Assembly: GCA_017303335.1 (NCBI GenBank)
Contig: JAFLBK010000003.1
Span: 124,001-188,000 of the forward strand
Direction of reading: 5' to 3'
Source of the DNA: Chitinophagales bacterium
GTDB lineage: Bacteria > Bacteroidota > Bacteroidia > Chitinophagales > Chitinophagaceae
Length of the DNA: 64,000 nt
In this document: piece by piece, positions 25,901-33,111 of the stretch
Layout: the number at the start of each line of letters is the position of its first letter
Position numbering within the stretch: position 1 is the first letter of the stretch
The notes under the pieces: generated by a model
The model's database searches: none
Told to the model about the DNA's origin: nothing
What the model saw: the letters and a program-made list of their open reading frames with translations, nothing else
Position numbers and translations under genes: made by a program

Positions 25901-26120
25901 CGTCGGGCGAAACACGCGGACTGGTCTCGTAGCCCTGCATGGCTGTCAAACGGGTGGCCTGGCGGGTATTTACGTCGGCCTTCCACAGGTCGCCTTCATA
26001 GGAAAAAACAACCGTTTGCCCATCGGGCGTCAGGCAGGGGTTCGAAAGAAAGTAAGCGTCCTGTGCAGCCGTGGAAGCGGAAATAAAGAGAAGGGAAAGA
26101 ATCGAAGAAACAAGTCTCAT
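22983..26120 (-). CDS. Tricorn-like S41 peptidase with N-terminal beta-propeller
   Basis: A 1045-residue secreted protease. Signal peptide 1-19 (ending STAAQ). Residues about 25-550 hold two blocks of WD/PD40-like propeller repeats (LSPDG, VSPDGKWIAFSG, WSPDSKYIYF). Next comes a linker with a charged insert (KKEEKKDTSKK), then a tricorn-type C1 domain, a PDZ domain (about 770-850) and the S41 catalytic core. Catalytic residues by analogy with tricorn: His in SSHQGFG near 733 and Ser-Asp in LSDAEM near 950. The archaeal tricorn protease degrades peptides released by the proteasome; bacterial secreted versions are thought to digest peptides in the periplasm. The domain set looks complete. Confidence 0.9.
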   Translation of the reverse strand: MRLVSSILSLLFISASTAAQDAYFLSNPCLTPDGQTVVFSYEGDLWKADVNTRQATRLTAMQGYETSPRVSPDGKWIAFSGRQYGNADVFVIPVNGGDVKQITWHSANDEVTSWSWDSKYIYFNSGRMGQIAGFRVSAEGGTAMRVFGNYFFQYDHNLFEHPNSGEIFFNDTWESSNQVHRKRYKGPFNPDIQSYNSKTKQYKRYTDWEGKDFGATIDRGGHVYFISDEANGEYNLYELDNGRKKALTRFSTSIKTPQVNANGGKIVFEKDYQLWLYDVKSDKTSKLSISIIRNNILPKEKDFDVKGNISAFDVSPDGKKLAFVSRGELFVSDIEGKFIQEINRNSGERVREVKWMSDNKTLLFNQTLEGYTNWYTVRADSSGAPRQLTNDKKNDRGLVMNKTRSKAVYLSGRDEVRLLDTKTLESKTIVKDEIWGFQGSDPGFSPNDEYIIFTAFRNFEQDIFIHNIRENKTTNLTNTGITESGPIWSPDSKYIYFTSQRLKASYPFGMGNAKVYRVALEKLDEPFRQDKYNELFKDDKKEEKKDTSKKAGPDIKPIGIDTDLLMERLEQLSPSLGAQFLQWVYQKGEKTSVLYTSNHGEGRSALWKTVIEPFEPTKTEKIAGTDNSFGFDVVEVSDKLYVLGNGTISKLNLDGNKADPIGISYTFRRNLAAEFSQMFEEAWAQIEENYYDEKFHGLNWNKTREYYKQFLPYLNTRADLRFMLNDMLGELNSSHQGFGTFGDDENLALSNRTMETGILFEENDPYKVKYVLKRSAADKKGIDIRPGDVLVKVNDVAVDDKTDRNFYFTQPSLDRELNLTFRRNGQDVKVKLHPQFSLFNNLYDEWIDNNQKRVNEKSKGRIAYGYMKNMGQFELDQFIIDMTQELNQKDALIFDLRYNTGGNVHDEVLKFLAQRSYLNWKYREGKLSPQSNFAPSDKPIILLTNEQSLSDAEMTSQGFKALKLGKIIGNETYRWIIFTSGVSLVDGSSVRMPSWGCYTLEGKDLEMNGVQPDIKVINTFEDKLNGRDPQIDRAVEEILKMIGGK

Positions 26121-26197
26121 GACAGTTGATTTAGGCAGTGAATATACACTGCCCGCATCTTACGGCAATGCCGTTTATCAGAAATGACCAGCCGGCC

Positions 26198-26914
26198 TTA
26201 TTTGCTTCCGAATACCTTTTTGAGAATATCCGTTACCTGGGCAGCCGGATCCTTGCGGATCTTCTGTTCCTGCTGACCGATCTGCAAAAACAATCCGGCC
26301 AGGGCTCTTTCGGTTACATAAGCCGTAAGGTCGGTGTTCACGGGGTCTTTGGAAAAACGGTTATACGCGGTGAAGAGGTCCTTCCAGTACTTGGTAGCCT
26401 CGGTCTTGGCCAACGAGGTTTCGATCACGGGCCGGAATTTTTCGGTAAGCTGTTTGGTGGTCATCGACTTCAGGTAATCGGTGGCCGCGTAATCGCCTCC
26501 GCGTAATATTTTAAGTCCGTCGGTAATACTCATTTGCCGGATGGCATCCCAGAAGATGGTACCCACACCGCTGGCGGCATCCTCGGCGGCCCGGTTCATG
26601 GAAAGGATCGCTTTATCAACCAGGTTGCCCATACCGAAGTTGCGCAGGGTGCGTTCTACTTTTTTGGCTTCTTCGGGCATCAGTATCTTAACGGCGGCGT
26701 CTTTAAAGAAACCGTCCATCTTGCTTAGTTTTTTTGTACTGCTGTCGGTACCAACCCGCAGGGCTTCCTTCAGACCGCTTACGATATCGTCGTTGCTGAG
26801 GTTGCTGCCTTGCGTGGATTTGGTTACTTTATTAAGAACATCCTTAAGAACCTGGGAGCGGGCAGCGTTAACCGAAACAGAGAAAAGGGTAACAAGAAGT
26901 AAGATCTTTTTCAT
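26198..26914 (-). CDS. DUF4197 domain secreted protein
   Basis: A 238-residue protein with a signal peptide (MKKILLLVTLFSVSVNAARSQ). The family pattern is clear: LSNDDIVSGLKEALRVGTD, a KILMPEEAKKVERTLRNFGMG stretch near 80-100, LVDKAILSMNRAAEDAA, and a C-terminal YVTERALAGLFLQIGQQEQK. DUF4197 proteins are helical and periplasmic, with unknown function. The frame could start 12 codons earlier, but the Met at 26914 opens the signal peptide. It lies 77 bases before the tricorn-like gene on the same strand and may be co-transcribed with it. Confidence 0.88.
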   Translation of the reverse strand: MKKILLLVTLFSVSVNAARSQVLKDVLNKVTKSTQGSNLSNDDIVSGLKEALRVGTDSSTKKLSKMDGFFKDAAVKILMPEEAKKVERTLRNFGMGNLVDKAILSMNRAAEDAASGVGTIFWDAIRQMSITDGLKILRGGDYAATDYLKSMTTKQLTEKFRPVIETSLAKTEATKYWKDLFTAYNRFSKDPVNTDLTAYVTERALAGLFLQIGQQEQKIRKDPAAQVTDILKKVFGSK

Positions 26915-27011
26915 AGAAAAATTTTCGTTGCCGCACAAAAATAAAGCCATTGCTGTAAAGAAAGGGTTAATTTCCCGCCCCGGGCGCCGATAAACTTGAA
27001 AATAGTTTGCC

Positions 27012-27019
27012 TACATTTG
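27012..27019 (+). promoter_or_regulatory. -7 promoter box of the S46 peptidase gene
   Basis: TACATTTG fits the Bacteroidota -7 consensus TAnnTTTG and lies 16 bases before the ATG at 27036, giving a very short leader. No good -33 match is seen at the usual spacing. Confidence 0.4.
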
Positions 27020-27035
27020 CTGCAAACGAACTGGT

Positions 27036-29207
27036 ATGAAAAAATACGCCCTCCTGCTGCTTGTTTTCCTTAGTGTTCTGGCCAAGAGTTTCGCCGAAGA
27101 AGGCATGTGGCTGCCACAACTGCTGCAAACGCTCAATGAAAAGCAGATGAAGAAAATGGGGATGCGGATCAGCGCCTCAGACATCTACAGCATCAGCAAG
27201 GGAAGCCTGAAAGACGCCATTGTAAGTTTTGGCGGCTTCTGCACGGCCGAGGTTATCTCCGACCAGGGTTTGCTGCTTACCAACCACCATTGCGGTTTCG
27301 ATGCCATCCAGAATCACTCATCGATACAGAACAACTATATCCGCGATGGGTTCTGGGCGTATAACAAAGACCAGGAACTCCGGAACGAAGGGCTCTTCGC
27401 CACCTTCATCATCCGCATCGACGATGTAACCGCCGATGTGCTGAAGGGCGTTACAAACAGTATGACAGAGAAAGAAAGACAGAGCGCCATCGATAAGAAC
27501 CTGGCAGGCGTACGCAGCAGTGCCAAAAAAGAAAGCTACCAGGACGTATTCGTGCGGGCTTTCTTCGAGGGGAACAAATACTATCTCTTCGTAACCGAAA
27601 CATACCGGGATGTTCGCCTCGTGGGCGCTCCCCCATCTTCCATCGGTAATTACGGAAAGGATACCGACAACTGGATGTGGCCGCGTCATACCGGCGATTT
27701 CAGCATGTTCCGTATCTACGCCGGAAAAGACAACAAGCCCGCGGCCTATTCGCCCAACAATGTTCCTTACAAACCCAAACGTTCGCTGAATATTTCGCTG
27801 GATGGCGTGAAAGAAGGCGACTTTACGATGGTATTTGGTTTCCCGGGGCGCACCAACGAATACCTGCATTCGAGCGCTATCGAACAAATTGTGAACGTAA
27901 GCGATCCGGCCAAGATCGCCATCCGTACCAGGGCCCTGCAGGTGATCGATGGCTTCATGCGCAAAGACGAAGAAATCAAAATACAGTACGCGGCGAAATA
28001 TGCCGGTATCTCCAATGCCTGGAAGAAATGGCAGGGTGAGGTACTTGGACTAACCAAAACAAACGCGGTCGAAAAGCGCAAAGAGCTTGAGGCCAACTTC
28101 GAGAAGATCGTACTGCAAAAACCGGAATTCAACCTGGTATATATAAACCTGCTGAAAGACCTGAAGCAGGCCTATGCGGCCATTGAACCCTATGCCTATG
28201 CCCGGGACTATTTTACCGAGATCTTCCCGAGAATCGAAGTATTTGGCTTTGCCAACCAGCTGAACGCTTTGGTGAACGCTTATGAGAAGAATGGGGAAAC
28301 TGGTTACAATACGGCCAAAGAAAAGGCGCTGACCACTCTGGCTGAATTGTTCAAAGAATACAATGCGCAGGTGGACCAGAAATTATTTGAAGGCCTGATG
28401 GAGATGTATGTGACCAACCAAAAAGAACAATATGTATCGCCCCTGTTCCGCGATATGCTGAAGAACGCCGGTAACAGCTATGCACAAACCGCCTCCGACC
28501 TTTATACAAGAACAAAATTCAGCAACCTCTCTTCTATAAAGACCTTATTGGCTGGCAGCGCCAAAGAAGTTTGCGACGCTATTAAAGCCGACCCGGCCTG
28601 GACGCTTTCGCAAGACATACAGAAGACCTACAGCAGCAGCGCCGGCAGCAAGATCGGGGAATTGCAGGCTACGATCAACCAGTTGCAGCGCACGTACATG
28701 CAGGCACAGATGGATGTGTTCACCCAAAAGGCCTACTATCCCGATGCCAACAGCACGCTCCGGGTTACCTATGGTAACGTGAAGCCCTATCAACCCAGGG
28801 ATGCCGTAAAATTCGATTTCTATTCGTACCTCGATGGCGTTATCGAAAAGTATAAGCCGGGCGATTATGAATTCGATCTGCCGCAGAAACTCATTGATCT
28901 GTATAAGAAAAAAGATTTTGGCCGATACGGCGTGAATGGCCGCCAGCCCGTTTGTTTTATTGCCGCCAACCACACCACGGGCGGTAATTCCGGAAGTCCG
29001 GCCCTGAATGCCGACGGAAACCTTATCGGGCTCAACTTCGACCGGGTATGGGAAGGCACGATGAGCGATATCAATTATGATCCAACGATCTGCCGCAACA
29101 TCATGGTCGATATCCGTTATGTCCTGTTCATCGTTGACAAATACGCAGAAGCGAAAAACATCATCGCTGAACTGAAACTGGTGAGTAAAGGGAAGCCGGT
29201 CAAGTAA
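27036..29207 (+). CDS. dpp11: S46 dipeptidyl peptidase, DPP11-type
   Basis: A 723-residue periplasmic serine exopeptidase. Signal peptide 1-20. The chymotrypsin-type triad is visible: His in LLLTNHHCGFDA near 83, Asp in MWPRHTGDFSMFR near 224, Ser in TGGNSGSPALNADGN near 651. Between them is the helical lid domain (about 280-570). S46 enzymes release dipeptides from N-termini. The residue 18 after the catalytic Ser is Arg (FDRVWEG). In Porphyromonas gingivalis that position is Arg in DPP11, which prefers Asp or Glu at P1, and Gly in DPP7. I therefore predict acidic specificity. Monocistronic as far as can be seen. Confidence 0.93.
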   Translation: MKKYALLLLVFLSVLAKSFAEEGMWLPQLLQTLNEKQMKKMGMRISASDIYSISKGSLKDAIVSFGGFCTAEVISDQGLLLTNHHCGFDAIQNHSSIQNNYIRDGFWAYNKDQELRNEGLFATFIIRIDDVTADVLKGVTNSMTEKERQSAIDKNLAGVRSSAKKESYQDVFVRAFFEGNKYYLFVTETYRDVRLVGAPPSSIGNYGKDTDNWMWPRHTGDFSMFRIYAGKDNKPAAYSPNNVPYKPKRSLNISLDGVKEGDFTMVFGFPGRTNEYLHSSAIEQIVNVSDPAKIAIRTRALQVIDGFMRKDEEIKIQYAAKYAGISNAWKKWQGEVLGLTKTNAVEKRKELEANFEKIVLQKPEFNLVYINLLKDLKQAYAAIEPYAYARDYFTEIFPRIEVFGFANQLNALVNAYEKNGETGYNTAKEKALTTLAELFKEYNAQVDQKLFEGLMEMYVTNQKEQYVSPLFRDMLKNAGNSYAQTASDLYTRTKFSNLSSIKTLLAGSAKEVCDAIKADPAWTLSQDIQKTYSSSAGSKIGELQATINQLQRTYMQAQMDVFTQKAYYPDANSTLRVTYGNVKPYQPRDAVKFDFYSYLDGVIEKYKPGDYEFDLPQKLIDLYKKKDFGRYGVNGRQPVCFIAANHTTGGNSGSPALNADGNLIGLNFDRVWEGTMSDINYDPTICRNIMVDIRYVLFIVDKYAEAKNIIAELKLVSKGKPVK

Positions 29208-29463
29208 CTAAAGTATACAGGTATATAGAGTATTCGATGTGAAAAAAGAAACAAGTTGATCGTTTACCAGACATACGCCCATTTTTACAGGCTCTCCGCC
29301 TATTTTTCCATCATGATGAACGGAACTTCGGCATCCGTCTTTACTGAAGGGGTGTAAACGCACGCAATTGCCCACTCCCCTGTATTCCTGAATAATCATC
29401 ATTCGTAAACAACCCGGTCCTGTATAGAGAATTCCTGTACGGATCGTCCCAATTTCTATTCAT

Positions 29464-30594
29464 ATGCAAATAGCAATACTCGGCGCCGGCATGGTTGGCC
29501 GGGCCATGGCCATCGACCTCGCCGCCGCACATTCTGTAACTTCTTTCGACCTCAGTGAAAAATCCTTAGATATCCTCCGGCAAAAAAACAAGGAAGTAAA
29601 AACAATCCATGCAGATCTTTCGGATCATACCGGCTATTCATCGTTACTCAAGGATTTCGATTATGTGATCTCCGCCGTTCCGGGATTCATGGGATATAGA
29701 ACCCTGGAAGCGGTCATCAGGGCCGGCAAAGATGTGGTGGATATTTCTTTCTTTCCCGAAAATGCGCTGGAGCTGGACGCTCTGGCAAAAGAGAACGGAG
29801 TAACTGCCATCGTGGATTGCGGTGTGGCGCCCGGCATGGGCAACCTGATACTCGGTTATTACAATGAAAGGATGACGCTCACGGATTTTGAGTGCCTCGT
29901 GGGCGGACTTCCGAAAAAAAGGGTTTATCCCTTCGCGTACAAAGCCCCGTTCTCCCCGATCGACGTACTGGAAGAATATACGCGGCCGGCCCGGTACGTG
30001 GAGAATGGCCATATTGTAACCAAGCCGGCCCTAAGTGACGCGGAATTGATCGACTTCGATAAGGTAGGTACGCTGGAATCCTTTAACACCGACGGACTCC
30101 GGTCGATCCTGTTTACGATGAGGCATATTCCGAACATGAAAGAAAAGACCTTGCGGTACCCCGGCCATATCGACCTGATGAAGGGGCTTATCAAGGCCGG
30201 TTTTCTGAACAACAGCCCGGTTAACGTGAAAGGACATGCCGTGACACCCATGGAATTCACCTCTGCCCTTTTATTCGATCAGTGGAAACTGGGAGAAACA
30301 GAAGAAGAGTTCACCCTGATGCGGATCAAACTGGGTAATGCTGAAACGACGATCCAGTACGACCTGTATGACGAATTCGACGCAGCCACACAAACCTCCT
30401 CCATGAGCCGAACCACGGGTTACACCTGTACCGCCGCTTTACATATGCTGATGGCCGGCCTGTTCAAAAGCAAGGGTGTATTTCCGCCGGAGTTGGTGGG
30501 TAATAACGAATCCTGTTTCCGTTTCATACTCGATTACCTGGCCCAGCGGGGTATTCATTACCATAAAACGGAAACCAGGAACCCGGTTAACTAA
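29464..30594 (+). CDS. Saccharopine dehydrogenase-like / L-lysine dehydrogenase family oxidoreductase
   Basis: A 376-residue NAD(P)-dependent enzyme. The Rossmann motif ILGAGMVGRAMAIDLA starts at residue 4. Next are DYVISAVPGFMGYRTLEAVI, DCGVAPGMGNL near 120-130 and the substrate domain with LRYPGHIDLM near 232. The family covers saccharopine reductase, L-lysine 6-dehydrogenase and carboxynorspermidine dehydrogenase; the DCGVAPGM pattern and missing C-terminal extension favour the lysine dehydrogenase-like group, but the reaction cannot be fixed from sequence alone. The 256 bases before it show no gene. It is followed 73 bases later by the glutaminyl cyclotransferase gene. Confidence 0.85.
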   Translation: MQIAILGAGMVGRAMAIDLAAAHSVTSFDLSEKSLDILRQKNKEVKTIHADLSDHTGYSSLLKDFDYVISAVPGFMGYRTLEAVIRAGKDVVDISFFPENALELDALAKENGVTAIVDCGVAPGMGNLILGYYNERMTLTDFECLVGGLPKKRVYPFAYKAPFSPIDVLEEYTRPARYVENGHIVTKPALSDAELIDFDKVGTLESFNTDGLRSILFTMRHIPNMKEKTLRYPGHIDLMKGLIKAGFLNNSPVNVKGHAVTPMEFTSALLFDQWKLGETEEEFTLMRIKLGNAETTIQYDLYDEFDAATQTSSMSRTTGYTCTAALHMLMAGLFKSKGVFPPELVGNNESCFRFILDYLAQRGIHYHKTETRNPVN

Positions 30595-30644
30595 ATATTT
30601 GCGATTTTCAGGGCAAGGGGGTACCGGGCTAAGCAACAGTTCGG

Positions 30645-30652
30645 TACTTTTG
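30645..30652 (+). promoter_or_regulatory. -7 promoter box before the glutaminyl cyclotransferase gene
   Basis: TACTTTTG matches TAnnTTTG and ends 15 bases before the ATG at 30668, downstream of the previous stop codon. The -33 region is not convincing. It supports a separate transcript and the choice of the 30668 start. Confidence 0.4.
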
Positions 30653-30667
30653 CCAATACGATATATA

Positions 30668-31480
30668 ATGATGAAACGATACGCTATACCCGCACTCATC
30701 TGCGCCCTGGCTGCATGTAACAGTGGAGATAAAAAGAATGACGAAGTTGATAACTCGGTGAAGCCCGTTCCCATTCCGGTCATAAACTACAGCATCGTTG
30801 CACAATATCCACACGATACCGGTGCTTACACGCAGGGATTGCAGTTGTACAATGGGAAAATGTATGAAGGCACGGGCGATTACCAGAATTCATCCCTGCG
30901 CATCACCAATCATAAGACGGGCAAGGTGGAGAAAAGCCACAACATGGGTACCGAGGCGATCTTCGGAGAGGGTATTACGATATTGAATGGTAAGATCTAT
31001 CAATTAACCTGGGAAAACCACCTCGTGTATGTGTATGACATTAATAACATAGAGAAGCCCATAAAAACCTTTCAATGGGCCTCTGATGGATGGGGCATTA
31101 CGAATGATGGTAAACGGCTGATCGTAAGCGATGGAACTGCCTCCCTTTATTTTGTGAACCCGGATGATTTCCGGACGATCAGTTCGATCCGGGTGATCCA
31201 CGATTCCAAACCGATCGAGGAGCTGAATGAACTGGAATACATTGATGGTTTTATTTACGCCAACGTATACACGAAAGATGTTATCCTGAAGATTGACCCG
31301 GCAAATGGGCATGTAGTCGGCCAATTGGATCTTTCCGGACTTGCACAGAAGTATTTTCCCAACCAGATCATCCCCGACCGTACGGATGTACTCAACGGTA
31401 TTGCCTACGACAGTACCAGCAAACACCTTCTCATCACCGGTAAGCGCTGGCCGAAATTGTTTGAAGTAAAGCTGGATTAA
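30668..31480 (+). CDS. Glutaminyl-peptide cyclotransferase (lipoprotein)
   Basis: A 270-residue protein of the plant/bacterial beta-propeller glutaminyl cyclase family, which turns N-terminal Gln into pyroglutamate. The start at 30668 gives a lipoprotein signal (IPALICALAAC, Cys at about 17), so the enzyme is anchored in the periplasm. Motifs: TGAYTQGLQLYNGKMYEGTG, GEGITILNGKIYQLTW, ASDGWGITNDGKRLIVSDGT, ELEYIDGFIYANVY and VLNGIAYD, the usual order of five propeller blades. The frame extends 64 codons upstream into the preceding gene, which I reject. Pyroglutamate capping would protect secreted proteins from aminopeptidases. Confidence 0.92.
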   Translation: MMKRYAIPALICALAACNSGDKKNDEVDNSVKPVPIPVINYSIVAQYPHDTGAYTQGLQLYNGKMYEGTGDYQNSSLRITNHKTGKVEKSHNMGTEAIFGEGITILNGKIYQLTWENHLVYVYDINNIEKPIKTFQWASDGWGITNDGKRLIVSDGTASLYFVNPDDFRTISSIRVIHDSKPIEELNELEYIDGFIYANVYTKDVILKIDPANGHVVGQLDLSGLAQKYFPNQIIPDRTDVLNGIAYDSTSKHLLITGKRWPKLFEVKLD

Positions 31481-31524
31481 GGACTAAGGGATATAGAACT
31501 GCTCCTGAAACCGGGAGCCCTCCC

Positions 31525-32409
31525 CTATTTTTTACTGATGATGTAGATCACCGAACTGCATTTCCGGTGATTGCCGATTGCGTTGAGGTTCGACAGCAGG
31601 CCATTAAAGAAAGCCCGGATAATATTTCCTCCCCGGTATTTTTCACTCAGCATACTTACATAGAAACTGTCGAACCACATCGGGCGTACAGATTCCAGTT
31701 TCATTCCATGCAGGGATAGCAAACGTTCCATACTGCCGGGAGAGAAATGATACAGGTGCCGGGGAACGTCCCAGGCTGCCCAGTATTCTTTATAGGCCTT
31801 TGCATCTGCGGATGTATAATTGGGTACGGCGATAAACAGTTTGCCACCGGGTGCAAGCAGTTCACCAATCCGCTTCAGATATGCATGAAGTTCATGCACA
31901 TGCTCCAGTACATGCCACATCGTGATCGCCGCAAAGGATGCTGCGGGCAGTTCGAAGAGCCGGCCTGGTTCCTGTGGGTTTACCGCATACAGTTCCATCG
32001 CTTTTGCACGGGCGGAAGGATCGGGCTCTAACCCGGTGATCGTCCACCCAGCGGCTTTCATCGCATGCAGGAAAGCGCCTGTTCCGCAACCGATGTCAAG
32101 CACGTTGCCTCTATTTGTTCCGGTAACTGAAACCACCAGTGTTTTCTTGGAGGCAAGTGTTCGTTTACGAACGAGATGATACAAACGATTGATAATACCT
32201 TCTTTGGTATCGCTGTGTGATATATAATCGGATGAAGCGTAGAAAACTCCGATAGAATCCTGGCCGGGTATGTCTTGTGTAAAGCAAAGGGTACAATCGC
32301 TGCAATACCAGATCCCGAATGACTGCTGGGAAACGGTATGATCCTTCGAGGTTAATTTCGGCTGGATCTGGTTACTCTGGCAAACAGGGCAACATGAATA
32401 GTGAATCAT
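31525..32409 (-). CDS. Class I SAM-dependent methyltransferase with zinc-ribbon head
   Basis: A 294-residue methyltransferase. The N-terminus carries two Cys pairs, CPVC near 7-10 and CSDC near 35-38, a zinc ribbon typical of sugar- or lipid-modifying C-methyltransferase relatives. SAM motif I is VLDIGCGTGAFLHAM near 103-117, and the acidic motif follows in TGLEPDPSA. Then AITMWHVLEHVHELHAYL and LAPGGKLFIAVPN. A W-DVPRHLYHFSPGSM motif near 218-232 is shared by a group of O-antigen or quinone-like methyltransferases. The substrate is unknown. The frame is open to 32499, but the ATG at 32409 starts the zinc ribbon and lies 4 bases after the HU-type gene. Confidence 0.88.
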   Translation of the reverse strand: MIHYSCCPVCQSNQIQPKLTSKDHTVSQQSFGIWYCSDCTLCFTQDIPGQDSIGVFYASSDYISHSDTKEGIINRLYHLVRKRTLASKKTLVVSVTGTNRGNVLDIGCGTGAFLHAMKAAGWTITGLEPDPSARAKAMELYAVNPQEPGRLFELPAASFAAITMWHVLEHVHELHAYLKRIGELLAPGGKLFIAVPNYTSADAKAYKEYWAAWDVPRHLYHFSPGSMERLLSLHGMKLESVRPMWFDSFYVSMLSEKYRGGNIIRAFFNGLLSNLNAIGNHRKCSSVIYIISKK

Positions 32410-32413
32410 ACGA

Positions 32414-33007
32414 TCAGATTTTAACTGCGTTTCCGAAGAAAGCGGTATGGTTGCCGGAATAAAAAAGCAGTGCCAACAGAGCGGCGGCTGCCAGTACAAT
32501 GGCCCATATCCACCACCGGTTCGGGGTGGTTTCTCCGGCCGACAAATACTCCGTCATGACGGTATTGGTTGTTTCCCTGTCGCCAACAAGCATGCTGTGT
32601 TCGGCATTGGGATGAATAACCCGTTCGGCTGTTACCGAAGCGAGGAAACCCGCCGGCATTTTTGCCTGGTGAAAAAGGGTGTTGCCGTGCTCGTCCACTA
32701 CAAAATTCCCCACCCCGGGTATCTCTACCCTGGCATGATTGGCAATATCTTCTTTGACCTGCCTGCAGAATGCGCTCAATACGGTGGCAGCCTCCTCTTC
32801 ACTCATTTGCTGTTGCCGTGCAATGTAAGACACCAGGCCGGAAGCATTGATCTCCTTGTCGCTGAAGCGAATGGCTGTTTCAGGCGCTGTAATACTATGA
32901 TTGGTAATGTCGGTGATGGCGGGAGTGGTAACCAGCGACAAATTCCCGAATCCCGGCAAGGGGCAGGTCTTATTCTGAAATAAATAGGAAGCGATTTGGT
33001 GCCGCAT
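32414..33007 (-). CDS. CCDC81-like HU-domain membrane protein (no SPOR domain)
   Basis: A 197-residue protein. Residues 1-115 match the bacterial counterpart of the CCDC81 HU fold: QIASYLFQNKTCPLPGFGNL, then IRFSDKEINASGLVSYIARQ, MSEEEAATVLSAF and VEIPGVGNFVVDEHGN. A linker leads to one membrane helix at about 165-183 (WWIWAIVLAAAALLALLFYS). In most Bacteroidota homologues I know, a SPOR peptidoglycan-binding domain follows the helix. Here the protein stops about 14 residues later and the next gene starts after 4 bases. HU domains of this type are thought to act as adaptors rather than classical nucleoid proteins. Start at 33007 chosen because the 15 residues before it look unlike coding sequence. 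Confidence 0.75.
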   Translation of the reverse strand: MRHQIASYLFQNKTCPLPGFGNLSLVTTPAITDITNHSITAPETAIRFSDKEINASGLVSYIARQQQMSEEEAATVLSAFCRQVKEDIANHARVEIPGVGNFVVDEHGNTLFHQAKMPAGFLASVTAERVIHPNAEHSMLVGDRETTNTVMTEYLSAGETTPNRWWIWAIVLAAAALLALLFYSGNHTAFFGNAVKI

Positions 33008-33060
33008 AGTCGTAAACGCGGCAAAGATATGTTGTACAGCCGAGCCCTGCAAAAGCCGGG

Positions 33061-33091
33061 AAAATAAAAAACCGGCTGGGTTAGCAGCCGG
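33061..33091 (-). terminator. Rho-independent terminator after the outer-membrane barrel gene
   Basis: On the minus strand CCGGCTG-CTAACC-CAGCCGG is followed by TTTTTTATTTT, 20 bases after the stop codon at 33112. It separates the TPR/barrel operon from the HU-type gene. Confidence 0.9.
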
Positions 33092-33111
33092 CCTTTATTA
33101 TAGGGAACGGA

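Noticed and set aside
26134..26153. Hairpin GGCAGTG/CACTGCC between the tricorn-like and DUF4197 genes
   Set aside because: No T tract follows on either strand, so I do not call it a terminator.
29208..29463. Small open frames in the gap between the S46 peptidase and the saccharopine-dehydrogenase-like gene
   Set aside because: No motif, no signal peptide and no promoter that would suit them; I see nothing in this gap.
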